DNA of 64,000 nt from Streptomyces virginiae (lineage in GTDB: Bacteria; Actinomycetota; Actinomycetes; Streptomycetales; Streptomycetaceae). The DNA is taken from contig NZ_JOAK01000003.1 in NCBI RefSeq assembly GCF_000720455.1, positions 124,001-188,000 of the forward strand, written 5' to 3'. Position numbers and translations under genes: made by a program. Under the pieces are notes generated by a model. It worked only from the letters and a program-made list of their open reading frames with translations. It did not search any database and was not told the DNA's origin. Every line of letters starts with the position of its first letter. The stretch's first letter is position 1. Of the stretch, positions 15,264 through 23,537 are shown one piece after another.

Positions 15264-17697
15264 GCTCGTCCGTGCTCGGCTCCGACAGCTGGGCCACCCG
15301 CCCCGCGTGCCGCTCCACCATCGACTCGAAGGTCTGGCGCGCGGTGCGGCCGTTGCCGAAGGCGGGCCCCTTGGGCAGCTCCGTGAAATACGTCAGCAGG
15401 GCCTCGGCGGTGCCCTCCCCGAGCCGGTACTCGTGCTCCTCCGCCTGCTGTTCCACGATCCGCAGCAGTTCCCCCGGGCCGTAGTCGCCGAAGGCGATGG
15501 TCCGGGAGAACCGCGAGGCCACGCCCGGGTTGACGGTCAGGAAGCGGTCCATTTCCGCCGTGTATCCGGCGACGATCACCACCACCGCGTCCCGGTGGTC
15601 CTCCATCAGCTTCACCAGTGTGTCGATCGCCTCGCGCCCGAAGTCCCGGCCCGAGTCCTCCGGGGCCAGCGCGTACGCCTCGTCGATGAACAGCACGCCG
15701 CCGCGCGCCCGTTCGAAGGCCTCCTGCGTGCGGATCGCCGTGGAGCCGATGTGCTCGCCCACCAGGTCCACGCGCGACACCTCGACCAGGTGCCCGCGCT
15801 CCAGTACCCCGAGGGAGGCGAGGATCTCCCCGTACAGCCGGGCGACCGTGGTCTTCCCCGTGCCGGGGGAGCCGGTGAAGACCAGGTGCCGGCGCACCGA
15901 GGCGGCCTTGAGGCCCGCCCGCTGCCGGCGCCGGCCCACCTCGATCATGTCGGTGAGGGCCCGCACCTCGCGTTTGACGCTGTCCAGGCCCACCAGCGCG
16001 TCGAGCTGCCCCAGCACCGCGCCGGACGCCCGCGCGGCCGCCGCGTCCCCGGCCGGCTCCGGATCCGCGGGCCGCGGTACGGACGCCGCCGGGGCCGCCT
16101 GGGACGGCTGCGCCACGGGGCTGCGCGCCGCGGTGACGGTACGCACCCCGCTCTGCGCCCCGGTGAAGCCGCCGCCCGGGGCCGACTGGGCCGCGGCCGC
16201 GGCCGCGGCCGCCGACGCGGGCCGCAGGCCCGACCCGTCGCCGGTGCACTCCTCGGCGACGGGCCCGTCCTCGGCGAACTCGTAGCCGCCGCGTGCGCAG
16301 CGTTCCGTGTGGCAGCGCGTCAGCGTGGTGCGGCAGCCGTCGAGGACGTGGAAGCCGAAACCGGAACTGTCCGTCACCCTGCAGGCCTTGAAGGTGCCGC
16401 GGCCGCCCGCCGACACGTAGAAACCGGCCTCGGCGGGGGAGGTGACCGTACAGCGCTCCAGGGTCGGGTCGGCGCCCTTGGTGACGATCACACCGGTCTG
16501 AACGGCGTCGATGGTGCAGCCGGCGAGGGTGCCGCCGCTGCCGTGGTCGCGGAACCAGGCCCCGGTGCCCGCTTCGCGGATGCGGCAGTCGTCGAGCTGC
16601 GCCGTGGCCCCGTCGCTGACCGAGACGGCGGTGTTGCGGACCTGGGACAGGTCGCTGTCGGTGACGTCGACGCTCGACCCGCGGTCCAGGACGAAGAGCG
16701 CGTCCGGTACGTCGTGGACGCGGCAGGAGTCCAGGGAGGCGGTGGCGCCGTCGCTGACCCACACCGCCGGATAGTCGCCGGTGCTGTCGTGGATCTCGCA
16801 GGAGTGGGCGTCCACCCGGGTGCCCGGGTCCCACACGGACAGGCCGTTGCGCCCGAAGCGGCGCACCGAGGTGCGGCTGAGGGTGAGCACCGAACGCGAC
16901 CGGAGATCGACGGCGTTCTCCGGGATGTCGTGGATGTCGCACCCGGCCAGGGTGAGGACGGCGTCGGTGTCGAGCGTGACCCCGTCGGCCGAGGTGCGGT
17001 GCACCGCGCAGTCGGTGAGGCGGGCGGCGGCGCGGGCGGCGATCTGCACGCCGGCGCCCCTGACCTCGTACACCTCGCAGCCCAGGGCCTCCAGGCCCGA
17101 GCCCTCGCCGGTGACCGTGATGCCCGCGCCCGTCGAGTGGTGGATGCGGCACCGCTCCAGGCGCGGCCGGCCGCCGCCGCGGACCGAGAACCCGGTCTGT
17201 CCCGAGGACACGACCTCGCACTCCTCGAACACCCCGCCGCCGCCGTCCAGTACGGCGATGCCGACGCCGGCCGGGTTCTCGACGGTGCAGCGGCGCACCA
17301 GGGGCCGGGCTCCGGGGCCGCGCACCTCGATGCCGGCCGCCGAGTGGGTGCTCACGCGCAGGTCGGTCAGCTCGGGGGAGCCGTCCTCCACCAGCAGTGC
17401 CGGGGCCGCCCGGTCCTGGCCCTCCAGATACAGGTCCTGCACCACGGCCGAGGCGCGCAGGGTCAGCGCGACGCCGTCGAGGGGCGCGATCCGCACCGAA
17501 CCCGACCCGTCCTCGGGCCCGCGCAGGGTGACGGCGTGGTGCAGCACCAGGTTCTCCCGGTAGGTGCCCGGGGCGATGGACAGCACGTCCCCGTCGCCCG
17601 CGACGGCGAGTGCGGCGGTCAGCGTCGGATATTCACCGGAGCGGCGCCGCCACCGCGAAGAGCCGCCGTGCGTCACCTGGACCGTGCCCTGAACCAT
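15214..17697 (-). CDS. Right-handed beta-helix protein fused to a CbxX/EccA-type AAA+ ATPase
   Basis: An 827-residue fusion. Residues about 20-480 are a parallel beta-helix: YPTLTAALAVAGDGDVLSIAPGTY opens it and then about 20-residue turns recur with LxxCxVxxxxxxGVxV-like spacing (VRRCTVENPAG, LERCRIHHSTG, LDSCRVHDV, LDDCRIREAG). An Ala/Pro/Ser linker at about 490-560 leads to a AAA+ module: LDALVGLDSVKREVRAL, Walker A GSPGTGKTT near 608, Walker B VLFIDEAYAL near 668, and VASRFSRTIAFGDYG. The ATPase is of the CbxX/EccA class, which in type VII secretion acts on substrate release, but no ESX genes are present. The ATG at 17697 is chosen because the open frame upstream codes low-complexity Arg/Gly sequence. 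Confidence 0.8.
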   Translation of the reverse strand: MVQGTVQVTHGGSSRWRRRSGEYPTLTAALAVAGDGDVLSIAPGTYRENLVLHHAVTLRGPEDGSGSVRIAPLDGVALTLRASAVVQDLYLEGQDRAAPALLVEDGSPELTDLRVSTHSAAGIEVRGPGARPLVRRCTVENPAGVGIAVLDGGGGVFEECEVVSSGQTGFSVRGGGRPRLERCRIHHSTGAGITVTGEGSGLEALGCEVYEVRGAGVQIAARAAARLTDCAVHRTSADGVTLDTDAVLTLAGCDIHDIPENAVDLRSRSVLTLSRTSVRRFGRNGLSVWDPGTRVDAHSCEIHDSTGDYPAVWVSDGATASLDSCRVHDVPDALFVLDRGSSVDVTDSDLSQVRNTAVSVSDGATAQLDDCRIREAGTGAWFRDHGSGGTLAGCTIDAVQTGVIVTKGADPTLERCTVTSPAEAGFYVSAGGRGTFKACRVTDSSGFGFHVLDGCRTTLTRCHTERCARGGYEFAEDGPVAEECTGDGSGLRPASAAAAAAAAQSAPGGGFTGAQSGVRTVTAARSPVAQPSQAAPAASVPRPADPEPAGDAAAARASGAVLGQLDALVGLDSVKREVRALTDMIEVGRRRQRAGLKAASVRRHLVFTGSPGTGKTTVARLYGEILASLGVLERGHLVEVSRVDLVGEHIGSTAIRTQEAFERARGGVLFIDEAYALAPEDSGRDFGREAIDTLVKLMEDHRDAVVVIVAGYTAEMDRFLTVNPGVASRFSRTIAFGDYGPGELLRIVEQQAEEHEYRLGEGTAEALLTYFTELPKGPAFGNGRTARQTFESMVERHAGRVAQLSEPSTDELTLLFPADLPTLSAPC

Positions 17698-17843
17698 GGT
17701 GCTGTCGTGCCCCCACCCTCGTGCTCGCGCTGCCGATGCGGCCGGAGCCGCTGATGTCCGAGGCCACTCGGGTGGCTGTTGCCACGGGAGAGACCGGTCC
17801 GGCCGCTCCACCGTAGCGCGCGCGGAGCCGATGGGCCGCCAGG

Positions 17844-18455
17844 TCAGCCACCCGTGCCCGCCCGGCCCCAGTCGGGTCCGGCGGCCGCCCATGCCCGGTC
17901 CAGACGCATGTACCGACGATGCATGAGCCGACGTACGACCAGGCGGCGGACCGTCACGGCCAGTACGGCCACCCCGGCCGCGGCGGCCAGGCCCGCCGTC
18001 CCCGCGTGGAAGGAGGCCGCGGACGGGTCCAGCGGCTGCCCCACCAGCCGGCCCCGGTCGTCGGTCCATATGCGGAAGCGGTCGCCGGGCAGTGGTGGTT
18101 CCTCCGCGGCCGGCACCGTGCCCTCGTGGCTGCTGCCGTCGGGCGCGGTCCAGGATGCCACGATCTGCGTACGCCGAGGTGCCGTCCGCTGCGCCGACGG
18201 GTCGGCGGACACCTCCTCGTCCGGGGCCGGGGCGGGCCGGACCACCACGGCCGGGACGAGATGGCGCTCCTGCCGCTGTTCGTACGCGGCCTGCTGGAGC
18301 GTGCCGTCCACGCGCAGGCCCGCGACCCAGCCGACGGCCGGGGCCACCACCACGACGCACACCAGCGCCGCGAACGCCACCCACGCCTCGAAGAGATCGG
18401 TCGGCCTGCGCAGCGGATTGCGCCGCCAGCGCCACACACCCATGGCTGTCCGCAC
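17844..18455 (-). CDS. Rv1733c-like membrane protein
   Basis: A 203-residue protein with two membrane segments: FEAWVAFAALVCVVVVAPAV near the N-terminus and TAGLAAAAGVAVLAVTV near residue 160, with an extracytoplasmic region between them. WRWRRNPLRRPTDLFEAWV is the actinobacterial Rv1733c family signature, and the middle contains ASWTAPDGSSHEGTV and GDRFRIWTDDRGRLVGQPL. The function is unknown; the M. tuberculosis relative is a dormancy-regulon antigen. I chose the GTG at 18455 because AGGGGGAG lies seven bases before it; ATG at 18443 and 18557 are alternatives. Confidence 0.75.
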   Translation of the reverse strand: MRTAMGVWRWRRNPLRRPTDLFEAWVAFAALVCVVVVAPAVGWVAGLRVDGTLQQAAYEQRQERHLVPAVVVRPAPAPDEEVSADPSAQRTAPRRTQIVASWTAPDGSSHEGTVPAAEEPPLPGDRFRIWTDDRGRLVGQPLDPSAASFHAGTAGLAAAAGVAVLAVTVRRLVVRRLMHRRYMRLDRAWAAAGPDWGRAGTGG

Positions 18456-18590
18456 GGTCCGGCTCCCCCTACCGTCTGTCTCCTGTCCTGACTGCTCCAA
18501 CGGCCTGGTCACGCCGGTTGGTTCCAGCTCGGGGGCGGAGCCCCCCGAAGGTGTCATTCCTGTGGTCCGGTCGCCACCCGGACGCGGCGG

Positions 18591-19415
18591 TCATGCCAGG
18601 ATGCGGACCTCGTCGCCCACGTGCAGGGTGCCCTGCCGCAGCGGCACCAGCAGCCGCCCGAAGGCCAGCGACTTGCCGATCCGCCGGTGCCTGGCCAGCG
18701 TCTTCAGCGGTTCCCGGCCCCGCTCCGCCGTCCGCTGGTCGGTCGTGGTGACGACGCACCGGCCGCATTCGCGCGCGCCGCGGAAGAGGGCGTCGCCGAT
18801 CGCGAGACGCTGCCAGCCGTCCTCCGCCCAGGCCTCGGCCCCCGAGACCACGACGTTCGGACGGAAACGGTTCATGGGCAGCGGGCCCTCCTCGGGATGG
18901 TCCCCCAACGCGATCAGAGAGTTGAGGGCGTCCAGCGACGCGAGCGTGGTGAGCAGCAGTGGATAGCCGTCGGCCAGGCTCACCGTCTCGCCCGGCAGTG
19001 CGTAGTCAGGGTCCACGGGACGGCGGACGGCAGGGTCGTCCAGATGCACCAGCCGTACCGGAACCCCGAGGAACGCGCTGAACCAGTCGGCCGCGGCCCT
19101 CGCCGCGACCACGGTCTCGACCTTCTTCCCGAACAGCGACACCGGCTCCAGCGGGCCGGGCTCGGGCACCTCCACGACCAGCTCCGCCATGTCCGGAGCG
19201 GTCACCGCGATCCGGCCGCCGCCCACCGGGCGCGCCGACGCCAGGGCCAGCCGGGGATGGCGGCGTTGGGTGATGACCGTCCCCTCCGGGTCGATCAGGG
19301 CCCACCGCCGGTCCCCGGACAGCCCCCAGGGCTCTACGGCCACCTCGTCGGGAGCGGTCCCCGCCACCGACTTGACGGGGTGGACGTGGAGCGCCTGAAC
19401 GTGCAACTTCGACAT
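18591..19415 (-). CDS. MOSC domain protein (molybdenum-cofactor binding, mARC-like)
   Basis: A 274-residue cytoplasmic protein. The MOSC N-terminal barrel spans about 1-120 (LHVQALHVHPVKSVAGT, GDRRWALIDPEGTVITQRRH). The MOSC domain follows, with FRPNVVVSGAEAWAEDGW, IGDALFRGARECGRCVVTTTDQRT and a C-terminal GTLHVGDEVRIL. The cysteine in ECGRC is the residue that binds molybdenum in mARC-type reductases, which reduce N-hydroxylated compounds with a partner flavoprotein/cytochrome. No partner is adjacent. It needs molybdenum cofactor, and the molybdate uptake genes lie at 52-56 kb in this window. The ATG at 19415 is the first codon of the conserved part. Confidence 0.8.
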   Translation of the reverse strand: MSKLHVQALHVHPVKSVAGTAPDEVAVEPWGLSGDRRWALIDPEGTVITQRRHPRLALASARPVGGGRIAVTAPDMAELVVEVPEPGPLEPVSLFGKKVETVVAARAAADWFSAFLGVPVRLVHLDDPAVRRPVDPDYALPGETVSLADGYPLLLTTLASLDALNSLIALGDHPEEGPLPMNRFRPNVVVSGAEAWAEDGWQRLAIGDALFRGARECGRCVVTTTDQRTAERGREPLKTLARHRRIGKSLAFGRLLVPLRQGTLHVGDEVRILA

Positions 19416-19467
19416 GGGGGCATACTGCCAGCCCGCTCCGCCGTCCCGGCGCGCGTGAGGGGCCGGG

Positions 19468-19974
19468 TCAGTAGCCGCGCCCCTGGTAGGGGCGGCCGTA
19501 CGGATCCTCGTACGAGGCGCCGGCGACCGGAGCGGGCACCTGCATGGGTCGCGGCGCGGCCGGACGCATCGCCTCGTAGCCGGTGGCCATGGCCGCCGGG
19601 CGGGGCTGCTGCGGCTGGGGCTGCGGCACGTACCCGGCGCGGGCGGCCACCGGCTGTTGCTGCGGAATGTAGGGCGCGGGCGCGTTCTGCAGCGGCATCG
19701 GCTGCGGAGCGGCCTGCTGCTGGTAGGGGTACCCGTACGCCGGTGCCTGCTGCTGAGGGGTGGCAGGCGGCAGTGCGGGCAGGGCCGACGGGAGGGCCGG
19801 CAGGTACCCACCGCTCGAATAACCCGCGCTCGGGGACTCGTAGGCGGCCGGTACGCGGATCGGGGCGATCTGCGGAGTGCCGCGTTCGGCGACGAGGGAG
19901 TCGTAGATGGGGGTGTCCGGGAAGGAGGGCGCGGAGTAGTAACCGCCGCCATAAGTGGAGCGGGGGGAGGTCAT
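19468..19974 (-). CDS. Pro/Gln/Tyr-rich conserved Streptomyces protein (DUF6643-like)
   Basis: A 168-residue low-complexity protein. The N-terminal 45 residues (MTSPRSTYGGGYYSAPSFPD, then YDSLVAERGTPQIAPIRVPA) are the conserved part; the remainder is rich in Pro, Gln, Tyr and Ala (LPATPQQQAPAYGYPYQQQ-like) and ends PYGRPYQGRGY. No signal peptide or membrane segment is visible, so it is probably cytoplasmic and disordered. I recall the start sequence from DUF6643 proteins of Streptomyces, which have no known function. It is monocistronic with a 247-base upstream region that holds two possible regulatory sites. Confidence 0.65.
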   Translation of the reverse strand: MTSPRSTYGGGYYSAPSFPDTPIYDSLVAERGTPQIAPIRVPAAYESPSAGYSSGGYLPALPSALPALPPATPQQQAPAYGYPYQQQAAPQPMPLQNAPAPYIPQQQPVAARAGYVPQPQPQQPRPAAMATGYEAMRPAAPRPMQVPAPVAGASYEDPYGRPYQGRGY

Positions 19975-20067
19975 GAGACATAAGTTAAGCCCACGAATTC
20001 ACCGGGTCCATAGCGAGGTGCCGTCAACACCGCGCTGACCTGCATATTCGCAGGTCAGAGCCACAGC

Positions 20068-20089
20068 TTTCACTTGGCGTTCACGTGCA
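20068..20089 (+). promoter_or_regulatory. PHO-box-like pair of 11-base direct repeats
   Basis: TTTCACTTGGC then GTTCACGTGCA place TTCAC at 20069 and again 11 bases later at 20080. Streptomyces PhoP sites consist of 11-base direct repeats with the core GTTCACC. The site is about 95-115 bases upstream of the Pro/Gln/Tyr-rich gene (read in the opposite direction). A related cluster lies at 31071-31106. Inference from spacing only. Confidence 0.35.
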
Positions 20090-20160
20090 CGATTTCGCCA
20101 CTTCCATCCCGCCTTGCTCCAACTCGTACCGACCGGTTGTGCGTTGCACCGACTCTCTGC

Positions 20161-20173
20161 TGACGCAGCGTCA
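20161..20173. promoter_or_regulatory. Perfect 13-base palindrome TGACGCAGCGTCA
   Basis: TGACGC-A-GCGTCA is perfectly symmetric and lies in the 247-base gap between the HpnB-type gene's stop and the start of the P/Q/Y-rich gene. It could be an operator for the latter. No cognate regulator is adjacent. Confidence 0.3.
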
Positions 20174-20221
20174 CAACGCGGTGACCTCGGATGACGCGGG
20201 TCCGGACAAGGGTTCGCCGTT

Positions 20222-21412
20222 TCAGGCGTCGCTCGGACGGGCATAGGTACGGCCCTTCCACGACGCCCCGCGCCCGCGGTAGTGCTGCACGGCCGAGTCG
20301 ACGGTCATCAGGAGGTACAGCAGCGCCGTGAACGGAAGCAGCGGGGCGAGCGCGGCGGACTGGCGGTGGTAGCGGATCATCGGTAGGTACGTGCCGGCCA
20401 TCAGCAGCCAGGCGAGGCCCCCGGCCCACGCCATGGAGGTCCGTCCGGTGGCGAGGCCCGCCAGGAGGGCGGCCGGGGGCACCAGGTAGACGAGCGCCAG
20501 CCCGGCGACCGTCCCGGCCAGCAGCAGGGGCTGGTGGCGCAGTTGCGCGTAGGCGCTGCGCGAGACCATCCGCCACAGGTCCGCGAGCGCCGGGTAGGGG
20601 CGCACGCTGTCCACCCGCTCCGCGAGCCCCAGCCAGATCCGGCCGCCGGAGTCCTGCACGGCCCGGGCCAGGGAGACGTCGTCGATGACGGCCTGGCGGA
20701 TGCCGTCGGGCACGCCCGCCCGCACGGCGGCTTCGGTGCGCAGCAGTACGCAGCCGCCCGCGGCCGCGGCGGTGCGGGCGCCGGGCCGGTTGATCCGGCG
20801 GAAGGGGTAGAGCTGGGCGAAGAAGTAGACGAAGGCCGGGACCACGAGGCGTTCCCACAGGCCGACGACGCGCAGGCGGGCCATCTGCGAGACGAGGTCG
20901 AGGTCGGCGGAGGTCGCGGCGCAGACCAGTTCGCGCAGACTGTCGGGTTCGTGTGCGATGTCGGCGTCGGTGAGCAGCAGGAAGTCGGGCTCGGTGGCGT
21001 GCGCGGTGCGGGCGAGCGAGATGCCGTGGCGCAGCGCCCACAGCTTGCCCGTCCAGCCGGGGGCGGGCTCGCCGGGGGAGACGACGGTGAGCGGAAGGCC
21101 CGGCTGTCCGGCGGCGATCCGGAGCGCGAGGCCGCCCGTGCCGTCCGTGCTGCCGTCGTCGACGAGGATGACCTCGGCCTCGCCGGGATAGTCCTGGGCG
21201 ATGAGCGAGGGCAGGCTCAGCGGCAGCACCCCGGCCTCGTCCCGGGCGGGTACGACGATCGCGACGGACGGCCAGCGGGCGGGGGCGGCGCGCGGCGGGA
21301 GCCGGACGTCGGTGCGCCAGAACATGCCCTGGGCGAGGGTGAGCCAGAGCCATGCGGCGAGGGAGGCGTAGGACGCGGCGGTGGCGACGGCGGCGCCGGT
21401 GAGGAGGCCCAT
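20222..21412 (-). CDS. HpnB-type family 2 glycosyltransferase, membrane-bound
   Basis: A 396-residue enzyme with one N-terminal membrane segment (AAVATAASYASLAAWLWL), a GT-A catalytic domain and three or four C-terminal membrane segments (LLLAGTVAGLALVYLVPPAALL, LAPLLPFTALLYLLM). Catalytic motifs: VAIVVPARDEA, VILVDDGSTDGT, PGWTGKLWALRHG, LLLTDADIAH (the DxD metal site), AAAGGCVLLR and AVIDDVSLARA. The order and spacing match hopanoid-associated HpnB. In hopanoid clusters HpnB accompanies squalene-hopene genes, but none is in this window, so it is an orphan whose acceptor is unknown. The ATG at 21412 starts the conserved part; upstream frame is Arg/Pro-rich. Confidence 0.8.
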   Translation of the reverse strand: MGLLTGAAVATAASYASLAAWLWLTLAQGMFWRTDVRLPPRAAPARWPSVAIVVPARDEAGVLPLSLPSLIAQDYPGEAEVILVDDGSTDGTGGLALRIAAGQPGLPLTVVSPGEPAPGWTGKLWALRHGISLARTAHATEPDFLLLTDADIAHEPDSLRELVCAATSADLDLVSQMARLRVVGLWERLVVPAFVYFFAQLYPFRRINRPGARTAAAAGGCVLLRTEAAVRAGVPDGIRQAVIDDVSLARAVQDSGGRIWLGLAERVDSVRPYPALADLWRMVSRSAYAQLRHQPLLLAGTVAGLALVYLVPPAALLAGLATGRTSMAWAGGLAWLLMAGTYLPMIRYHRQSAALAPLLPFTALLYLLMTVDSAVQHYRGRGASWKGRTYARPSDA

Positions 21413-21722
21413 GGCGGCAGTGTGCCGGGCCGGCGGGGACCTGTCGCGCATCCGGCCGTCCCGGTGCGGCGGCCCTCCGGGGGTGGGCCGGGTACGCGTG
21501 TTGCGGTGACCCCGTGGCGGTCCGGGCGGGCGCGGCGGCGCGCGGGGGCCGGGGACGCGGGCGGCCGCTGGTGCGCCGCTCCCCGGGTGCGGGCGGGTGC
21601 GGTGGTCCACCGCGGCGGTCCACTGCGGCGGTCCACCGCGGTGCGCCCGGCCGGCGGCGCGCGCGGGCGGGATCCGGCCGGTGCCGGGTCCCGCCGGAGC
21701 CGGTGTCGACTAAAGTGGCCGG
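21413..21722. other. Divergent intergenic region between HpnB-type and racemase genes
   Basis: A 310-base region of about 80 per cent GC serving as the divergent promoter region. Apart from a 13-base tandem repeat at 21601-21639 and a 15-base palindrome GCGGTGGTCCACCGC at 21599-21613, I see no gene or recognisable RNA in it. Confidence 0.4.
21601..21639. repeat. 13-base tandem repeat, three copies
   Basis: GGTGGTCCACCGC, GGCGGTCCACTGC and GGCGGTCCACCGC follow each other directly and are trailed by GGTG. The common core GGTCCAC is spaced one helical turn plus a few bases. It could be an iterated protein-binding site about 85-120 bases before the racemase start, or a simple slippage repeat. 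Confidence 0.5.
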
Positions 21723-22514
21723 GTGAAGATCGCGCTCATGGACTCCGGAATCGGCCTCCTCGCGGCGGCCGCGGCGGTGCGGCGGCTGCGGCCGGACGCG
21801 GATCTCGTCCTGTCCTCCGACCCCGACGGGATGCCCTGGGGCCCGCGGACCCCCGAAGACCTCACCGGACGGGCCCTCGCGGTGGCCCGGGCCGCCGCGG
21901 AGCACCGCCCCGACGCGCTGATCGTGGCCTGCAACACCGCCACCGTGCACGCCCTGGACGCCGTGCGGGCGGAACTGGAGCCGGACATCCCGGTCATCGG
22001 GACCGTACCCGCGATCAAGCCCGCCGCCGCGTCCGGCGGCAGGGTGGCCATCTGGGCCACCCCCGCCACCACCGGCAGCCCCTACCAGCGCGGGCTGATC
22101 CGCGACTTCGCCACCGGCGCCCGCGTCACGGAGGTGCCCTGCCCCGGACTGGCCGACGCCGTGGAGGCGGCCGACGACGCGGCGGTGACCGCGGCCGTCG
22201 CCGCGGCGGCAGCGCTGACCCCGGCCGACGTCACCGACGTGGTGCTCGGATGCACCCACTACGAGCTGACCGAGAGCCCCATCCGGGCCGCCCTCGCCGC
22301 GCGGACCGGGGGAGCGGCGCTGGTCTACTACGGCTCCGCCGAGCCCGTCGCCACCCAGGCGCTGCGCCGGATCGGCGCCGTCGCCGAGCCCGGCCTGCCC
22401 CGCACGGGCGGCCTGACCGTGCTGCACAGCGGCCGCGAAGCGGCGCTGCCCGCCGCCGCGTTCGCGTACGTCGAGGGCCGGCTCCTGGCGGGCCAGGGCG
22501 CGCCCGTCGGCTGA
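21723..22514 (+). CDS. Glutamate racemase-like (aspartate/glutamate racemase family) protein
   Basis: A 263-residue cytoplasmic protein of the MurI fold. The start MKIALMDSGIG carries the acid of the family's DSGxGG loop, but the second glycine is replaced (DSGIGLL). The two catalytic cysteines are present in VACNTATVHAL (about residue 69) and VLGCTHYEL (about 175), and VIGTVPAIKPAA lies between. Both cysteines argue for an active racemase making D-glutamate or a related D-amino acid. Streptomyces normally has a separate housekeeping murI, so this may be a paralogue; the altered N-terminal loop supports that. It converges on the ADP-ribosylglycohydrolase gene, separated by strong hairpins. 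Confidence 0.7.
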   Translation: MKIALMDSGIGLLAAAAAVRRLRPDADLVLSSDPDGMPWGPRTPEDLTGRALAVARAAAEHRPDALIVACNTATVHALDAVRAELEPDIPVIGTVPAIKPAAASGGRVAIWATPATTGSPYQRGLIRDFATGARVTEVPCPGLADAVEAADDAAVTAAVAAAAALTPADVTDVVLGCTHYELTESPIRAALAARTGGAALVYYGSAEPVATQALRRIGAVAEPGLPRTGGLTVLHSGREAALPAAAFAYVEGRLLAGQGAPVG

Positions 22515-22538
22515 CACCCGCCACCGCGCGCGAGCCAC

Positions 22539-22594
22539 GGGACCCTCGTGGTGGTCCCGCACGACCGGCGGCCGCGCGGGCTCGCGCGGCCGCC
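22539..22594. terminator. Two hairpins between convergent genes
   Basis: GGCGGCCGCGCG (22567-22578) pairs perfectly with CGCGCGGCCGCC (22583-22594) around the loop GGCT, a twelve-pair stem. A smaller one, GGGACC (22539-22544) with GGTCCC (22553-22558), precedes it. They lie between the convergent racemase and ADP-ribosylglycohydrolase stops and probably end transcription from both sides. Confidence 0.65.
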
Positions 22595-22604
22595 CACCGG
22601 AACT

Positions 22605-23537
22605 TCAGCGGGGGCCGGCCTCCACGAGCCGCCGGGCCAGCGCGCGCAGATCGTCCGCGTACAGGACCCGCTCACCGAAGCCGGGCAGCGGTACGTGCAG
22701 CCGCGCCGTCCAGTGCGCGGGAACGGCGCCCTGCCCGTACCGCGCGCCGGCCAGCGCACCCGTCACCGCGGCCACCGTGTCGGTGTCGCCGCCCAGGTCC
22801 ACGGCGGCCCGTACGGCCTCCGCGAACCCGCTGGTGGTCCGCAGCGCCCACACCGCCGAGCCCAGGCAGGGCCACACCGCCCCGTTGAACTCGGTGGCCA
22901 GGCCCGGGTGCCAGTCCGGGGCGAGCACCGAGCCGTAGCGTTCGCGGTGGTCCGGGTGCACGGCGTCGAGCGTGGCCGGCAGGGCCGCGAGCGGATCGGC
23001 GCCGTCCAGGGCGACGCGGACGAGCTCGTGCAGGATCGCGGTCCCCTCCCAGGCCGCCTGGTCGCCGTGCGTCAGCGCCGCGATCCGCCGCGCGGCGTCC
23101 ATGGTCGCCTGACGTCCGGCGGCGGAGAAGTACACGGCCGAGCCGGAGGCCCGCATCAGGGAACCGTTGCCGGCCGCCCGGGCGTTGATCTGGAAGTGCA
23201 GGGCCGCCGCGAGGTCCCAGGGTTCGCCACTGGTGAGCACGTCCTCCGTCTGCAGGCCGATGTCCTTGGGCTGCCCGGCCGCCCACCGCTGGAACCGGCC
23301 GAAGACGTCCGGGAGTTCGAGGCCGCCTCGCTCCAGGAGCGACTCGGCGACCAGGACGGCCATCTGGGTGTCGTCCGTCGCCTCGCCCGGATCCCAGCCG
23401 CCGCCCCCGCGCATCTCCTCGCCCCGCGCGCTCAACTGTCCCGCCGGCCCGAACTCGTACGGCGCGCCGAGCGCGTCACCTGCGGCGGAGCCGAGCACGG
23501 CTCCCACGGCCCGGTCGAGCCGGGTGGGCGCGGTCAC
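22605..23537 (-). CDS. ADP-ribosylglycohydrolase family protein
   Basis: A 310-residue cytoplasmic hydrolase of the DraG/ARH fold. Metal-binding motifs are visible: LGSAAGDALGAPYEF at the start, EATDDTQMAVLVAESL near 52-65 (the DDT/S cluster), GNGSLMRASGSAVYF, and VDLGGDTDTVAAVTGALAGARYG near 250 (the second D-x-D-T cluster). These enzymes remove ADP-ribose from proteins or small molecules using two magnesium ions. The GTG start overlaps the TetR gene's stop in a GTGA junction, so the two are translationally coupled, and the regulator may control it. Confidence 0.8.
   Translation of the reverse strand: MTAPTRLDRAVGAVLGSAAGDALGAPYEFGPAGQLSARGEEMRGGGGWDPGEATDDTQMAVLVAESLLERGGLELPDVFGRFQRWAAGQPKDIGLQTEDVLTSGEPWDLAAALHFQINARAAGNGSLMRASGSAVYFSAAGRQATMDAARRIAALTHGDQAAWEGTAILHELVRVALDGADPLAALPATLDAVHPDHRERYGSVLAPDWHPGLATEFNGAVWPCLGSAVWALRTTSGFAEAVRAAVDLGGDTDTVAAVTGALAGARYGQGAVPAHWTARLHVPLPGFGERVLYADDLRALARRLVEAGPR

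Noticed and set aside
17698..18435. N-terminal extension of the beta-helix/AAA+ protein
   Set aside because: It would overlap the Rv1733c-like gene and codes low-complexity Arg/Gly/Pro; the ATG at 17697 starts the conserved beta-helix.
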